From: Dugong dugon
Lineage: Eukaryota > Chordata > Mammalia > Sirenia > Dugongidae
Length of the DNA: 64,000 nucleotides
Direction: 5' to 3'
Assembly: GCA_030035585.1 (NCBI GenBank)
Contig: CM057461.1
Coordinates: 1,279,001-1,343,000, forward strand
A model generated the notes under the pieces. The model was given only the letters and a program-made list of their open reading frames with translations. It had not been told where the DNA came from and did no database searches. A program made the position numbers and the translations under genes. Shown one piece after another: positions 20,226 through 30,711 of the stretch. The first letter of the stretch is position 1, and each line of letters opens with the position of its first letter.

Positions 20226-21035
20226 CTGCCTTGGCCCAGGAAGGAGTGTGCTGGGCCCCTCACCCAGCCACTCTGTTCTGGCCTGGGAAGCTGGCCCTGG
20301 TGGGGGAGCGGGAAGAGCACAGCATCTCCTTGGTGCTGTAGGCTTGTAGAGACCACATCCCGGGACAGGAGGGGCTGGTGGCGGCCACAGGATGCAGTGC
20401 CCACCACGCCTGCTTCCATGCTGGCATCTACCCATGGTGGTCCACTGCTCGGTCCACACATGACCCCAGGCGAGGGCCCCGGAAGGTGACATGACACCTG
20501 TAGACCCCTGGCTGGTCAATGGTGGAGGCAGAACTCGAACCCAAGGGTTCTTACCTGTCACCATTGCCATTCCTGACTCTCCATGGCTCTGAGGGCCCCT
20601 GGACCCGGGGAACCTGGAAAGTCCTGGTGGGTCAGCTTCTCTTACTCACCACAACTCAACAGACAAGCCGTGGCCTCAGACTTGAAGGTAAATAAGCCAG
20701 GCAGACAGCTCAGAGCCTCGGGCGTGCTCCTAGGCCATTTGGGTGAAGCACAGGCAGGCGCTGACCACGTACTTGCAGGGTGGGGCAGATGTTCAAGTGT
20801 CAACTCACGTCAGTGAATCCGGTCTGCAGGCGCTGGGGCAGGATGGTGCTGGGAGGGTGTCTCAAACACTGGAGTCCTGTGCTGTGGGCTGAGTGCACGG
20901 ATGCGGCCAGAGCATCCGCTTCTCAAGGCCGAGGTGGCCTTGATGCAGGGACCCGGAGCCCCTTGGCTCACCCTGCCCACCCTGCCCAGTCCCAAGATGG
21001 GCTACTTTGGTTTTGGAAACCTCTAAATGTCAGAA

Positions 21036-21225
21036 AAGGAGGGCTGGTGGCACAACAGCTAAGTGCTCGGCTGCTAACGGAAAAGTTGGCGATTCAAACC
21101 CTCCCAGAGGCCCCTCGGGAGAAAGACTGGGCAATCTGCTTCTGTAAAGATTGCAGCCTAGAAAACCCTATGGGGCTCTGTCGCAAGGGGTGGTTGTGAG
21201 TCAATGGCAACTAACAGCAACAGAT
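21036..21225 (+). mobile_element. AfroSINE, plus strand
   Basis: 'ggctggtggcacaacagc', 'ggctgctaacgg', 'gattgcagcctagaaaaccc', 'tggttgtgagtcaatggcaac' and an AACAGCAACAG tail. One internal deletion removes part of the 'gttctactctg' segment. Confidence 0.9.
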
Positions 21226-21885
21226 GTCAGAAAATGATTTCAATTCTGAGCGTAAAAAACGCCTTTGGGAGCATGCACACAGAGAGGGGGCACCACCTGG
21301 GCTGACGGGGACACGCGATTGGTGACAGAGCAGTCGGCATGGCATGTGTGAGTGACCGCTCCTTCGATGGTGTACTCACAGGGCAGCAGCTGGCGATGCC
21401 TGGGACGCTGGCGGAGCTCTCCCCATCTGCTCACCGCAAGGATCCGGGCATCTGGGAGACGCCACCCTCTATGTATGCCTTTGTACTACTTAAACATTTC
21501 AAAAGAACAGATTGCTTTCATAATTAAATGAGCAAACGTTTTCCATTTTGAAGGTAATGTGCACACAGCAAGCTGAGCAGGCCAGGGGCACCGAGTGGGG
21601 CAGCAGGTCCAGAGCCCACCTCTGCAGCCCTGAAGAGCACCTCAGGCCCTGCTCGCCTACCCGGGGCCCTGGGTCATGCTTTCCTGACAAAGAGGCTGAA
21701 CTCGAACTCCTTGAAAATGAAAGAGGTCGGTGGGTAAGTGCGGGGATCTGTGGGTGTGAAGAGGCAGCTGGCAGAGAAGCTCATTATAAAGCGCTCAAGT
21801 CCTTTCACCCCCGCTGGAAGCCCCCAGAGGCGTGGGGGCCGCGGGCCTTGGTGGGTTTAGTGTCCCCATCACCACTGGTGTCTCA

Positions 21886-22395
21886 GTCTGCTGGCATCCC
21901 GTGACAGAGACACCACAAGTGTGGGACTTTAAATAACAGAAACTTATTTTCTCACGGTTCTGTAGGCTTAAAGTTCAAACCAGTGTCTCGGCCGTGTGGA
22001 TTCCTTCCTGGTGGGTAGCTCCGGCGTTCCTTGGTTCTGGGTGCTTCTCACCCAGAGTCTGCCTTCCCCACGGTCTGCCCTGTCTGTGTCTAATCTCCTC
22101 TCTTTATAACTCAAAGGTGATTAGGTTCAGGACACACCTCATTAGCATAACAAAGGAAAACTATTCTCCAAAGGATTACCTCCACAGGTATAAAAACCAA
22201 AACCAAATCCATTGCCATCAAGTCAATTCCAACTCATAGCGACCTTATAGGACGGGTAGAACTGCCCCATAGGGTTTCCAGGGAGCACCGACCTTTTGGT
22301 TAGCAGCCGTAGCACTTAACCACTAGGCCACCAGGTTTTCCTCCACAGGTATAGGGGTTAGGATTTCAACACATATTTTGGGGTGAGGGAGGTTA
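21886..22395 (-). mobile_element. MaLR-type LTR, minus strand, split by a SINE
   Basis: Plus-strand text is the complement of an ERVL-MaLR-like LTR: 'gggactttaaataacagaaac', 'ttattttctcacggttctg', 'ctctctttataactc', 'cctcattagcataac', and after the SINE 'ggttaggatttcaacacata' and 'ttttgggg'. An AfroSINE interrupts it at 22190-22346 and an 'acaggtata' duplication flanks the SINE. Confidence 0.75.
22190..22346 (-). mobile_element. AfroSINE nested in LTR, minus strand
   Basis: Complement of a full SINE: 'gccatcaagtcaattccaactc', 'cataggg', 'gaccttttggttagc', 'taaccactaggccaccagg'. The flanks 'ctccacaggtata' occur at both ends (about 22180 and 22341), a clear target-site duplication showing it inserted after the LTR. 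Confidence 0.93.
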
Positions 22396-24284
22396 CAGTT
22401 CAATTTATAACCCCTGGACCACCCTCCCTGGGGTGTAACTTCCAGGGAGCCCCCTTTGGCTTTGACAACTTCGGACACGGCCGAGTCAGCACAGCCTTGT
22501 TGACAGCAATGGCCGGCAGCTTCCATCAAACGACAAAGGCTCCTGGGGCCCCAGACCTGGCCAGCAGTCTCTGACGGCCCAGGAGGTGAGTATGTGTCAT
22601 GCTGTCATACACCAAAGACATGGTGGGCAGGGATGGCGCCCTTGACCCTGTGCTGCATGGCTTCTGTTAGGAACTCCCGCTGCGCTGTGCCAGGGCGGTG
22701 GAGGGCTGAGGCCAGGAGGCATTCCAAGTGGATCCAGAAGAATGGGTTGGTGGCGGCTCCCTTCCATTGGAGCAAAAAGCAACAGCCACGTAATCCGCAG
22801 TCTTCATCTTTTCCAAAGCAGTCCCAGTGGTGTTGCCAACCGTGGTCAACGCTCCTGCTTGGAATCTGCTGGGCGGTGACCAGAGACGCGGATGTGGAAA
22901 GCCACCTTGTGTGCCAGAGATGCCAGCACCTGTGACGAACCTGTTAGGGATGGGACACGCGAGGCCAAGTCCATCTCATAGAGGGTGGGAAACAGCTTGT
23001 CCTAAAAAGGTCCTGCAAGGCTGACGTCTTCCTCTGAGCTCTTGGGTGCTAATGCAGCAAAGAGGATGTCAGGGAATATTCTGCTGGAACCTTCAGAGGG
23101 GCCCTGAAGACTTTCATGGAAGCCCCCCCAAGCTGGTAGGGATGTGTCCCGATAAGGCTTTGCAGAGGGTGTCTGGCAATAGCCAACATAACTACACGCT
23201 CAGAAACCCAGAGACCCCGAAATCCCCACTTCCTGGGAAAAGCAAAAGACCAGCTGTCCAGCCGGCATCCTGCATCTCTTCAGGAGAGTGAGCAGTCATG
23301 GTGCAGCTTTGACAGGCTGGTGTGGAACTATTTCTAAGACGTGGTAAGTGTAAAAACCAAGTTGTGGACTTAGGGTTCCAGCCACGATGGAGTAAGCCCG
23401 CTGTAGCCTCCCTCCTACAGACAAAGATCAAAACTCTGGACAAAACACAAAACGCAATGACCACGGGTTGTGAAGGGTGAATAATGGCAGGCGGATTTAG
23501 GAGGAGGGAAATCGAAACTCGAAGTCCCTCCAACATGATGGGCATGGGTTTCCTGGTTTATTTTTCCTTATTTCGTAGCTTGGATCCCACTTTGAGGGGC
23601 TGCATCCTAGGACCACCCTGAGACATGGTTTTTGTACAGGTCATTTATTTGAGAGGTCACTCCTGGGGACCCCTGGGAGTCAGCATAGAACACACGCTCA
23701 GAGTTACCTCCACCTGCCTGCCCACCCGGGCTGGGGAGGGAGCTGGGATACTGACCCAAGAATTCCACAGCTGGTTGGGAGCAGCTCCAGGAGAGTGTGA
23801 ATTCTCAGGGGACATCCCTTCTCCTGACATGGTCATGGCAGCAGGTGAAATCTGGGGAGTCCTCCTTGGAGACCGGGCCCTCCATCACAGCCCAGCTCCC
23901 TGGAGTCTCCATGTGGTGTAGCAGCAACCCGGAAGGAGCACTGTATACAGACCTCAGTCTCCCCATCTGTAAAATGTGGACGAGAGGAGTGTGGGATCTT
24001 CAGGTTCTGAGCTGAGTCTGTACAAGAGATGAACCCCCAGGTCTTCCGGGCCCCCACCCCCTGCCCCACTTCCCCAGCCTGTCCCTCTTTTGTGTGCAGG
24101 CAGGAGGCACTGCACCTTCAGGCAGGTGGGCCCTGAATGATGGGCATGCAGGAGCCCTTCCCTCTAGAATATGCCTCCTGTCCACTTCCTCTAGGCTTCT
24201 TCTGTAGGTCTCAGCTTAGGGGTCATTTCCTCCCAGAGGTATCCCTTCCCCCTTCCCTCCCTCTTTCCTCTACTCTCCTCCTCC
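22396..24284. other. Intergenic sequence, no gene recognised
   Basis: Unique-looking DNA. Within it 23350-23530 resembles an old L1 5' UTR ('gacaaagatcaaaactctgg'), and 23960-23990 ('cctcagtctccccatctgtaaaatg') is a MIR core fragment. The minus strand over about 22600-22950 has a patchy coding-like look but no recognisable protein. Confidence 0.4.
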
Positions 24285-24538
24285 CACCCACCCACCCGCC
24301 CACTCACCTACCTGTCTATCCATCCATCCATCTATCCATCCATCCACCCACCCACCCACCCACCTAACCATTCACCCGCCTGCCCACCCACCCACCCATC
24401 CTCCCACCCATCCATCCATCTATCCACCCACTCACCCACCCACCTATCCATCCATTCATCCTCCCACCCACCCACCCACCCACCTATCCATCCATCCATC
24501 CATCCATCCATCCTCCATCCACCCACCCATTCACCCAT
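24285..24538 (+). repeat. (CCAC/CATC)n microsatellite
   Basis: Alternating 'cacccacccacc' and 'catccatccatc' blocks with occasional CTAT steps. Confidence 0.95.
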
Positions 24539-24924
24539 ATTTACTGAGGGCCTCCTATGTGCCAGGCCCCAAGGGGAGCAGACAGTCTTCTTTGGGGGTG
24601 CTCATGTCTGGGTCTCCCACCCTTGCACACCCCCACCTATTCCTACAGCCTGATGCTTTAGTCTGATTTTCCCCAGAAGCAGAGCCTGAGACCAGGGTTT
24701 GTGTGTAAGCAATTTATCCGGGATGTCACCCCACAGGGATGGAGTGGGGAGGAGACAGGGCAGGGAGGAGAGCTGATGAGCTTTCCCTACTGGAGGCAGC
24801 GGTCAGTCTCTGGGATCCCCTGAGCCTCCAGTGACCCTTTGAGGGGCAAGGACACTGGGATTTATGTACCAACTCCAGTCCATCTGTCCCTGCAAGACGG
24901 TCGAGGACCTGGACATCCAGGCTG

Positions 24925-25112
24925 CCTGTACATGCACGTGCACATGTATGTGTATGCACACACGTGTGTGCGGGTACACGTGTGAGTGTACGTATGCGTG
25001 TACATGTGTGTGTGTATGCACGCACGTGTGTGTGGGTACACGTGTGAGTGTACGTATGCGTGTGCACTGTGTGTGTGCGCACATGTGTGACTGCATACGT
25101 GTGTGCGTGGGC
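24925..25112 (+). repeat. TG/CG-rich repeat with ~84-bp higher-order unit
   Basis: 'gtatgcacacacgtgtgtgcgggtacacgtgtgagtgtacgtatgcgtgtacatgtgtgtg' type sequence occurs twice (about 24952 and 25014) inside a broader alternating purine-pyrimidine tract. Confidence 0.85.
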
Positions 25113-25485
25113 AGGGCACCTCTAATGCAACCTCCCTCTCCAGACCTCCTGGCGAGAACTGGAAGCAGCCCTCCCTTCCTCCTTTTCCTCTAGATTGCTT
25201 CTCCGGCTCCTGTCCCTGCCTTCCTCTTGCCCCCTTCTCTCTCCCTTATTCCTTTCATAAATTCAGCCTGGACGTGGTTTCCATGGTGTTCTGATCAAAA
25301 CTGAAATTCAAATCATAATTGCAGTGGGTGTGGGGAGGCAGTGGGGAGGCCGTGGGGAGGCTGTGGGCAGGCGGGAGGCTTTCCTGTGCAGGAAACTCAG
25401 GCTCCACTAGGCTGCCTGCTGGGCTGTTTTTTTTCCCTCCAGACGCATTTGAAAATGTATAGAATTCTCTCCCAACCCCTCCCCC

Positions 25486-25498
25486 GTTGCCTAGCAAC
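25486..25498. promoter_or_regulatory. RFX X-box-like motif
   Basis: GTTGCCTAGCAAC is a near-perfect inverted X-box (GTTGCC...GCAAC), the site bound by RFX-family factors. It lies about 0.9 kb downstream of the proposed NTSR1 poly(A) signal. Motif match only. Confidence 0.4.
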
Positions 25499-26305
25499 CT
25501 CCTGGTGCTGGAGGTGCCTCCTGTCTGCATGCTGGGGGCCTCCCTCTGTCCCGGTGCGGAACCAACAACCCCCACCCCCAACCAGCTCACTTGCAGGGTG
25601 GGGCGGGCTTGGCTTCCTGGGGGGTGACTCAGGCTGCCTGCCCACTGGGCCCCAACTCTCTCTGGGAGGCGGTGTTTCCATTCACAAGAGGATCCAAAGG
25701 TATGGCTCATCTTGGAGAAAGACAGCCCTCAGGGAAGGTTCTCTGAGTGACAAAGGATGCTGGGGACCAGAAGCCAGAGGTCACGGGGCGGGGAAGGGGG
25801 TGTAATAAGGACATTGATAAATAGTGAAGCAGCACCATGTCCCAATACGTGTCCCAACACTGCGCCCAGTGCTCACACCATCCCGGAGGAGGTGCCTGGA
25901 GGATCCCGTTTTCCAGATGAGGAACATGAGGCTTGGGCCATCAGCTGGGGATCCGGAAACCGTTCTACTGGACTTTAGGCCCCCAGGGAAGAGGACAGAG
26001 TGGCCGAGCCCAGCCTGCCAGCATGTGGGCTGGAGACATGACTGAAGCTTGCTAATTGTTTAAATGGGTGTTTCCACATAACCCAGGGTCTGGCTTCTCG
26101 TGGGGTGGGGGTGGGGGGATGGATGCTCTGACTGCACCTGCCTGGTGCTGTTTGGCCCACCAGGGGGCTCAGCTGGTGACTAGGCCCAGCCCCTCCCAGC
26201 AGTCCCGTCCCCTGATGTCCCAGAAGCCCTGGGGAGACCTGCCAAAGCCCAAGCATTTTGGTCACAGGCCCAGTGCAGGGCCAGCTGCTGCGTTAGTGTC
26301 TGTTG

Positions 26306-26332
26306 AATGAATGAGTGAATGAATGAATGAGC
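26306..26332 (+). repeat. (GAAT)n short microsatellite
   Basis: 'tgaatgaatgagtgaatgaatgaatgag', at the end of a MIR-like context. Confidence 0.85.
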
Positions 26333-26391
26333 GTGTGCAGGGACACAGCCATCACAACGTCAGAGTCCAAGTCACAGGTCCACATGTCTTC

Positions 26392-26397
26392 TTTATT
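26392..26397 (-). terminator. NTSR1: Candidate NTSR1 poly(A) signal
   Basis: AATAAA on the minus strand, 2.5 kb downstream of the NTSR1 stop, followed by a GT-containing stretch (GTTGTGATGGCTGTG). It is the first AATAAA I find after the stop codon. The known mammalian gene has a long 3' UTR, so the distance is plausible. A MaLR LTR at 26570-26948 would fall inside this UTR. Confidence 0.45.
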
Positions 26398-26569
26398 GGT
26401 ATAGATATGAGGGGTTTGCAGGCGCGCGTGGGCGGCAGCGTGAGCAGCTGCTTGAGAAGACATGGGGGTGGTCACGAGGGCTCCAGACCTGCAACAGGAC
26501 ACACTCACTACATGGCACGGGACAGGCACGACAGGACTTGGTCCAGAGCTGACAAGACAGACGAGGTGT

Positions 26570-26948
26570 GTGATGGATTGAGTTGTGTCCCTAAAAAAGC
26601 CGTGTGGAAGTCCTAAGCCCTGTACCTGTAAATATCACCCTGCCCAGAAATAGGGGTTTCTTTGTTACAGTAATGAGGCCATATCAGAGTAGGGTGCCTC
26701 TAAATCTAATCCCTTCTGTGTGGTGTTTTATAAAAACAGCAGAAAGACACACAGACACACCCAAGGGAAGACAGATGTTGTGTGAAGATATATCTACCAG
26801 GCGAGGAACACATGGGCTACAGACAAGGAGGGGCGCTCCCCTAGAGCCAGCCCCTGATTCAGCCTCCAGGCCTGTGAGACAGTCCATTCCTGATCCTCAA
26901 AGCCACCCGTTGGTGTTTTTTTGTACATCAGTGCCAGGCAACTAAGAC
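26570..26948 (+). mobile_element. MaLR-type LTR, plus strand
   Basis: 'gatggattgagttgtgtcccta', 'ggaagtcctaagccctgtacc', 'ttctttgttacagtaatgaggcc', 'ttttataaaaacagcag', 'ttcagcctccaggcctgtgagac' and 'ccaggcaactaagaca'. This is an afrotherian member of the mammalian LTR family starting 'gattgaattgtgtccc'. It is antisense to NTSR1 and overlaps its presumed 3' UTR. Confidence 0.8.
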
Positions 26949-27639
26949 AAGGTGTCACAAAGCAGGGGTGTGCCCGTGGCGTATGGGAGTGGGGGTGCAT
27001 CTCATCTATATTAAGGGGCGACACAACAGAGAAGACCCCCAGTTACAGCTGGAGAGTCTCCTCCAGCAACCCTGCCATCCTCGCTGCTCCTCCGACCTGC
27101 TCCCACCTCAGGGTGCTTCCCGCACAGTGCTGGGTCCTCGCCTGGGACAGGCCAAGAGGGCAGAAAGACCTGACGGGGAAACTGAGGCTAAGGGGACGCT
27201 GTGGCCTAGCCAAGGCCCAGGAAACCCCGGGAGGGGTCTGAGGCCGACAGCCTGGCCGAGTCCAAGTGCTTGTTCTGAAGCCTGGCATCTAGCTGAGGGC
27301 CCAAAGTTCCTTGTTCAGCTGTGATGCCCACTCCTGGGTGGGGGCATAAGCTTGTGTCAGCCCCTGGATTTGCAGACTGGATGTGGGGAGCTGTCGGGTA
27401 GAGGAAGACCCTCCTCTGGGCCAGCCACATGTCCCTGGGCCCAGCAGCCAGGGGGCCGTGACAGGTTTGCCCAGCCCGGGGAGCCTGCTCAGGGGGTTCC
27501 GCTTGGCAGGTGGGTCAGCATTGCCTGGGCCCCTTTTTGGTGGACTGAGGTTTGGGCAGCAGCAGAGAAACGGTATAAGGAACCTGTAACACAAAATTCA
27601 TAGCAGAGCTACCAGGCCGGATCGACTGCAGACACTGTA

Positions 27640-27720
27640 ACGTCTCCTCGTTTTACAGATGGGGAAACTGAGTCTGAGAGGCACAGAGCCGGGACTAGGA
27701 CCCAGCCTCCCAACTCCCGC
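27640..27720 (+). mobile_element. MIR fragment
   Basis: 'cgttttacagatggggaaactgag' is the conserved MIR core, followed by 'agaggcacagagccgggac'. Confidence 0.8.
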
Positions 27721-28898
27721 CTCTTCTGGGCTCGCAGCAGGGGATGTGCCCCTCACCCCAGAGTCCCTTCTGGGCAGATGGTGCCGCAAGCTGAATACTA
27801 ACTACTCACAAAAGGCCTGAGTTTTGTTTCCTGGGCCCTTCTGCCATACTGGCCGCTGGCCCCCAGCTTTCTGGTGTCCTTGTCCTGGGACCTGCCTTCC
27901 ACTGGGGCTCTCAGCCTCCTGTCTTGGGTGGAGCCTGGCTCCTGGAGACCCCAGAGGCGCCAGTCCTGCTGGGCGCCCGGAGCTGGCTGTGCTACGGTAG
28001 CAGCGAGTGCTGAATACATGTGGGGCTCTGCTGAGGCTGCCGGCCAGTGGGGTGCCTGGACACCGCTGGCTGGACCTCAGCTCAGCAGAGCCGAGGGAGC
28101 CCCTCCCCACCCCCAGGGACAGGCGATGAGGAGGGGTCAGGCCTCATGTCCTTCTTGCGCAGGGGGCGGCTCACCTGACCGCCTGTTCTCTGGGGTGGCT
28201 GTGCTGCTCGGGGCGAGGGCAGCAGGGAGGGTGCCCCTCACCGGCTCAGGCCTGAGGGACAGCAGGTCCGAGAGGGCAGCGCTTTCCTTGGAATTACCTC
28301 TCTGGGGGCAGGGCTGTGATGGAGGGGACAGGCCTGGATGTCAGGGCCCACACCAGGGCGTCCAAGGGACCTGAGGCCGCAGCTGCCCCTGAGCTGGATG
28401 GGAGATGGCGCCCTCTCCTGGTCCCGGGCAGAGCTGCAGCCACCAGCCTGCTGGGCAGTGGTGGGCGTCACTCAGCGGCTCCCCCAGTGTGATTCCAGGT
28501 CACCTTGTCCTCCCAGGCCAGCATCAGAGGTGATGTCGCCGTGAACACAGCTGCCACCTGAGAGACCAGCCCACCCGTCCTTTCATTTTCTTCTCTAAAC
28601 ATCCATTAGTCTGTGAACAAAGAAACCACGTCTCCAGCACTAATTTCTCCTCATTAAAAGTGCTCTGGAGTCTGGGCAAGAAACGTCTCCCCTGGCTTTC
28701 AAAGAGGAGAGGAGGGTGATGGGGGGAAGACGGGGAGGCTGAACAGCAATGGGGCCTGGGGACACAGCACCCGGCCTGCCCAGGGTCTGCACTGACTCTG
28801 CCCCGCTCGTGGGGGGCAGCTCTGAGTGGTGAGGGCGGAGGCCCTTCTGGCCCCCAGTCGTCCCCCCACCTCATCCCCCCACCTCATCCCCCTTGGCC

Positions 28899-29148
28899 CT
28901 AGTAGAACGTCTCCCGGGTGATGTTGCTGGAGAGGGTGGGATTGCTGGACACACTGTTGGTCTTTCTCGAGAGCGCTGGCCTTGGCCTCCTGTGCCTCCA
29001 CAGGGGACACATGCAGGCCAGGGTGGACAGGAAGAGCTGGCGGAAGCTGGCAGAGACGAGGTTGTAGAGGATGGGGTTGATGGCGGAGCTGACGTAGAAG
29101 AGCACGTTGGTCAGCATGTAGAAGTAATGGTAGAAGTCATAGAGGAAC
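28899..29148 (-). CDS. NTSR1: Neurotensin receptor 1, last coding exon (exon 4)
   Basis: Encodes the final 82 residues plus the TAG stop (28901-28899). The acceptor ACAG is at 29149-29152, and the first base completes a split Pro codon from exon 3. The exon begins [17 protein letters not shown] (third extracellular loop into TM7). It has the NPILYN form of the class A GPCR NPxxY motif, then helix 8, a CMCP pair suited to palmitoylation, a basic RRPRP stretch, a Ser/Thr-rich tail and the terminal TRETFY. Human NTSR1 has the same layout with scattered substitutions (for example SSTINPILY in human against SSAINPILY here). NTSR1 is a Gq-coupled plasma-membrane receptor for the peptide neurotensin; the tail carries arrestin-recruiting phosphosites. 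Nothing is broken. Confidence 0.96.
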
Positions 29149-30597
29149 CTGTGGGAGGGAGGGCTCAGACCCGGGCCAGCCCCGCAGAGGCCATAAGAGA
29201 CCTAGGACAGAGAAGCTGAGCCAGCCTGCGATGCACTTGGGCCACAGCTAAAGCCCCGCTTGTGGATTTTTTAACATGGGGGTGCCTCCTAATAAGTCCC
29301 AGGCTCTGCCTTCCCACCTGGTGACCGTCAGCTGAGCAAAGCTGCAGCCGCCCCGCGTGGCCTCCCCACCTCTCCCTCCAATGACCCCCATCTGCCAGCT
29401 TCGGAAGCCCCTTGCAGATTCCCGGGGTGCATCCTAGGGCTGCAACACTCCGATGCCCCCCCACCCAGGGCAGGAACCCCTCCGGGTATCCTAGGAAGAC
29501 GTACATCTCGCCCCTGGTTTGCTTGCCTCCACCCACGGAGATCTCCTTCCTGCACCAGGCAGCTCATTCCACCACCAGGCAGCCCCAGGCTGTGGAAGTC
29601 CCTCATTTGGGGCTTTGCTCTGCTTCTCTGTGACTTCTCCTCCCCCTCCACCCTGCATATGTCCCCCACTGCCCCTCTTCACTTTGAAGACCCCTTGGAG
29701 ATGGCAGCCCTGCTGGGTGGAAAGTCCCGAGCAGCCTGAGGTGGCCTTCCGGGGAAGGGCCTGTGTGCAGGTTGGCCCTCATCTGGCAGCTGGGAACTTG
29801 GATTTTGGGAGGGCTCCCACATTCTCTAACTGGTAAGGGGGCTCCCTGTGCCTAGACTGTGTACAGTCAATGTTGTCTGTGCTGACCCTGCTTTCCTTCT
29901 GAGTTGGGGGTGTCGGTACATGCCAGGCAGAGGTGCCTGCGACCAGTCCCAAGAGGAACCCCGGGTGCCTAACGAGTTTCCCTGGCGGACAGCACTTATG
30001 CATGCCTCACTCATTGCTGGGGGACCACGCGTGCTCTGTGGGACTCCACATGGGCAGCACCCTAGAAGTGCGCGCCTGGTCTCCCCAACTTTGCCCACGT
30101 GCTCTCTCCGTCTGCCAACTGTGCTGTGTGTCCTTTTGCTGTGATAAGTCACAGCCGTGAGGACGGCTCTCTGCTGGGTCCCGTGAGTCCTCCTGGCAAA
30201 CCACTGAACCTGGGCATGTTCCTGGGGTGTGGCACTTGTGTCAATATGCGCGGACACGCACACCTCCTCACGTCCTCTCCTGCAGACGAACCTTTCCTAC
30301 GGTCAGATTTACCTAAATTGTGGGCACCGACTCTCAGGGTTGACTTTCCTCATCTGCTCCAGAAACCTGCCCCGGGGTCAGGCCAGCACCTTCTCAGGAC
30401 GTCTACTGCCGACGGCACCCTCCCTCCCTGCCGGAGCCTCCTCTCTGGGCCCTGTCACATTACACCCTGCCCAGCAGCCTCCCAGAGGCCCAAGGACCCG
30501 GCTGGCAGGGACCTGCACCACCTGCTGTGAGCTGGTCCCTCAGCAGCGCCCCCCCATAGCGTCCCACCTCCCTTGCTGGGGGCTGCTCTGTACTCAC

Positions 30598-30688
30598 GGT
30601 GTCCACTGCTCCTTCGACACATAGCAGAACAGGAGGCGGCGTACGTGGTAGGGCAGCCAGCACACGATGAAGGCAATGACCACCGCAC
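30598..30688 (-). CDS. NTSR1: Neurotensin receptor 1, exon 3 (TM6)
   Basis: A 91-nt exon: two bases completing Arg, 29 codons, then two bases of Pro. The acceptor is GTGTCCCAG ending at 30689 and the donor is GTGAGT at 30597. The translation [20 protein letters not shown] is TM6, with the CWLP toggle-switch motif and the YHVRR pair that lines the neurotensin pocket in known receptor structures, followed by CYVSKEQWT of the third extracellular loop. It differs conservatively from human (I for V in TM6, L for M, V for I and SK for SD near the loop). The upstream intron boundary is unusual: a 48-bp VNTR begins only 23 nt before the exon, so the branch point probably lies inside the VNTR. Confidence 0.95.
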
Positions 30689-30711
30689 CTGGGACACAAC
30701 ACAGAAGGGAG

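Larger units (their letters stand above)
26398..28898 (-). other. NTSR1: Presumed NTSR1 3' UTR
   Basis: Sequence between the NTSR1 stop codon and the candidate poly(A) signal. It contains a MaLR LTR fragment (26570-26948) and a MIR (27640-27720). The rest is GC-rich with no splice signal or exon recognised. The extent depends on the poly(A) call. Confidence 0.4.

Noticed and set aside
11147-22346. tRNA genes suggested by A- and B-box-like motifs
   Set aside because: All such boxes are in AfroSINE heads; none has a full cloverleaf or an anticodon arm in a stand-alone tRNA.
22600-22950. Possible processed pseudogene on the minus strand
   Set aside because: Some phrases look protein-like (for example TADYVAVAF), but no frame stays open across the block and I cannot match a parent gene.
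29165-30263. Minus-strand frames between NTSR1 exons 4 and 3 as an alternative exon
   Set aside because: No GPCR-like or conserved sequence and no splice signals in phase; ordinary intron 3.
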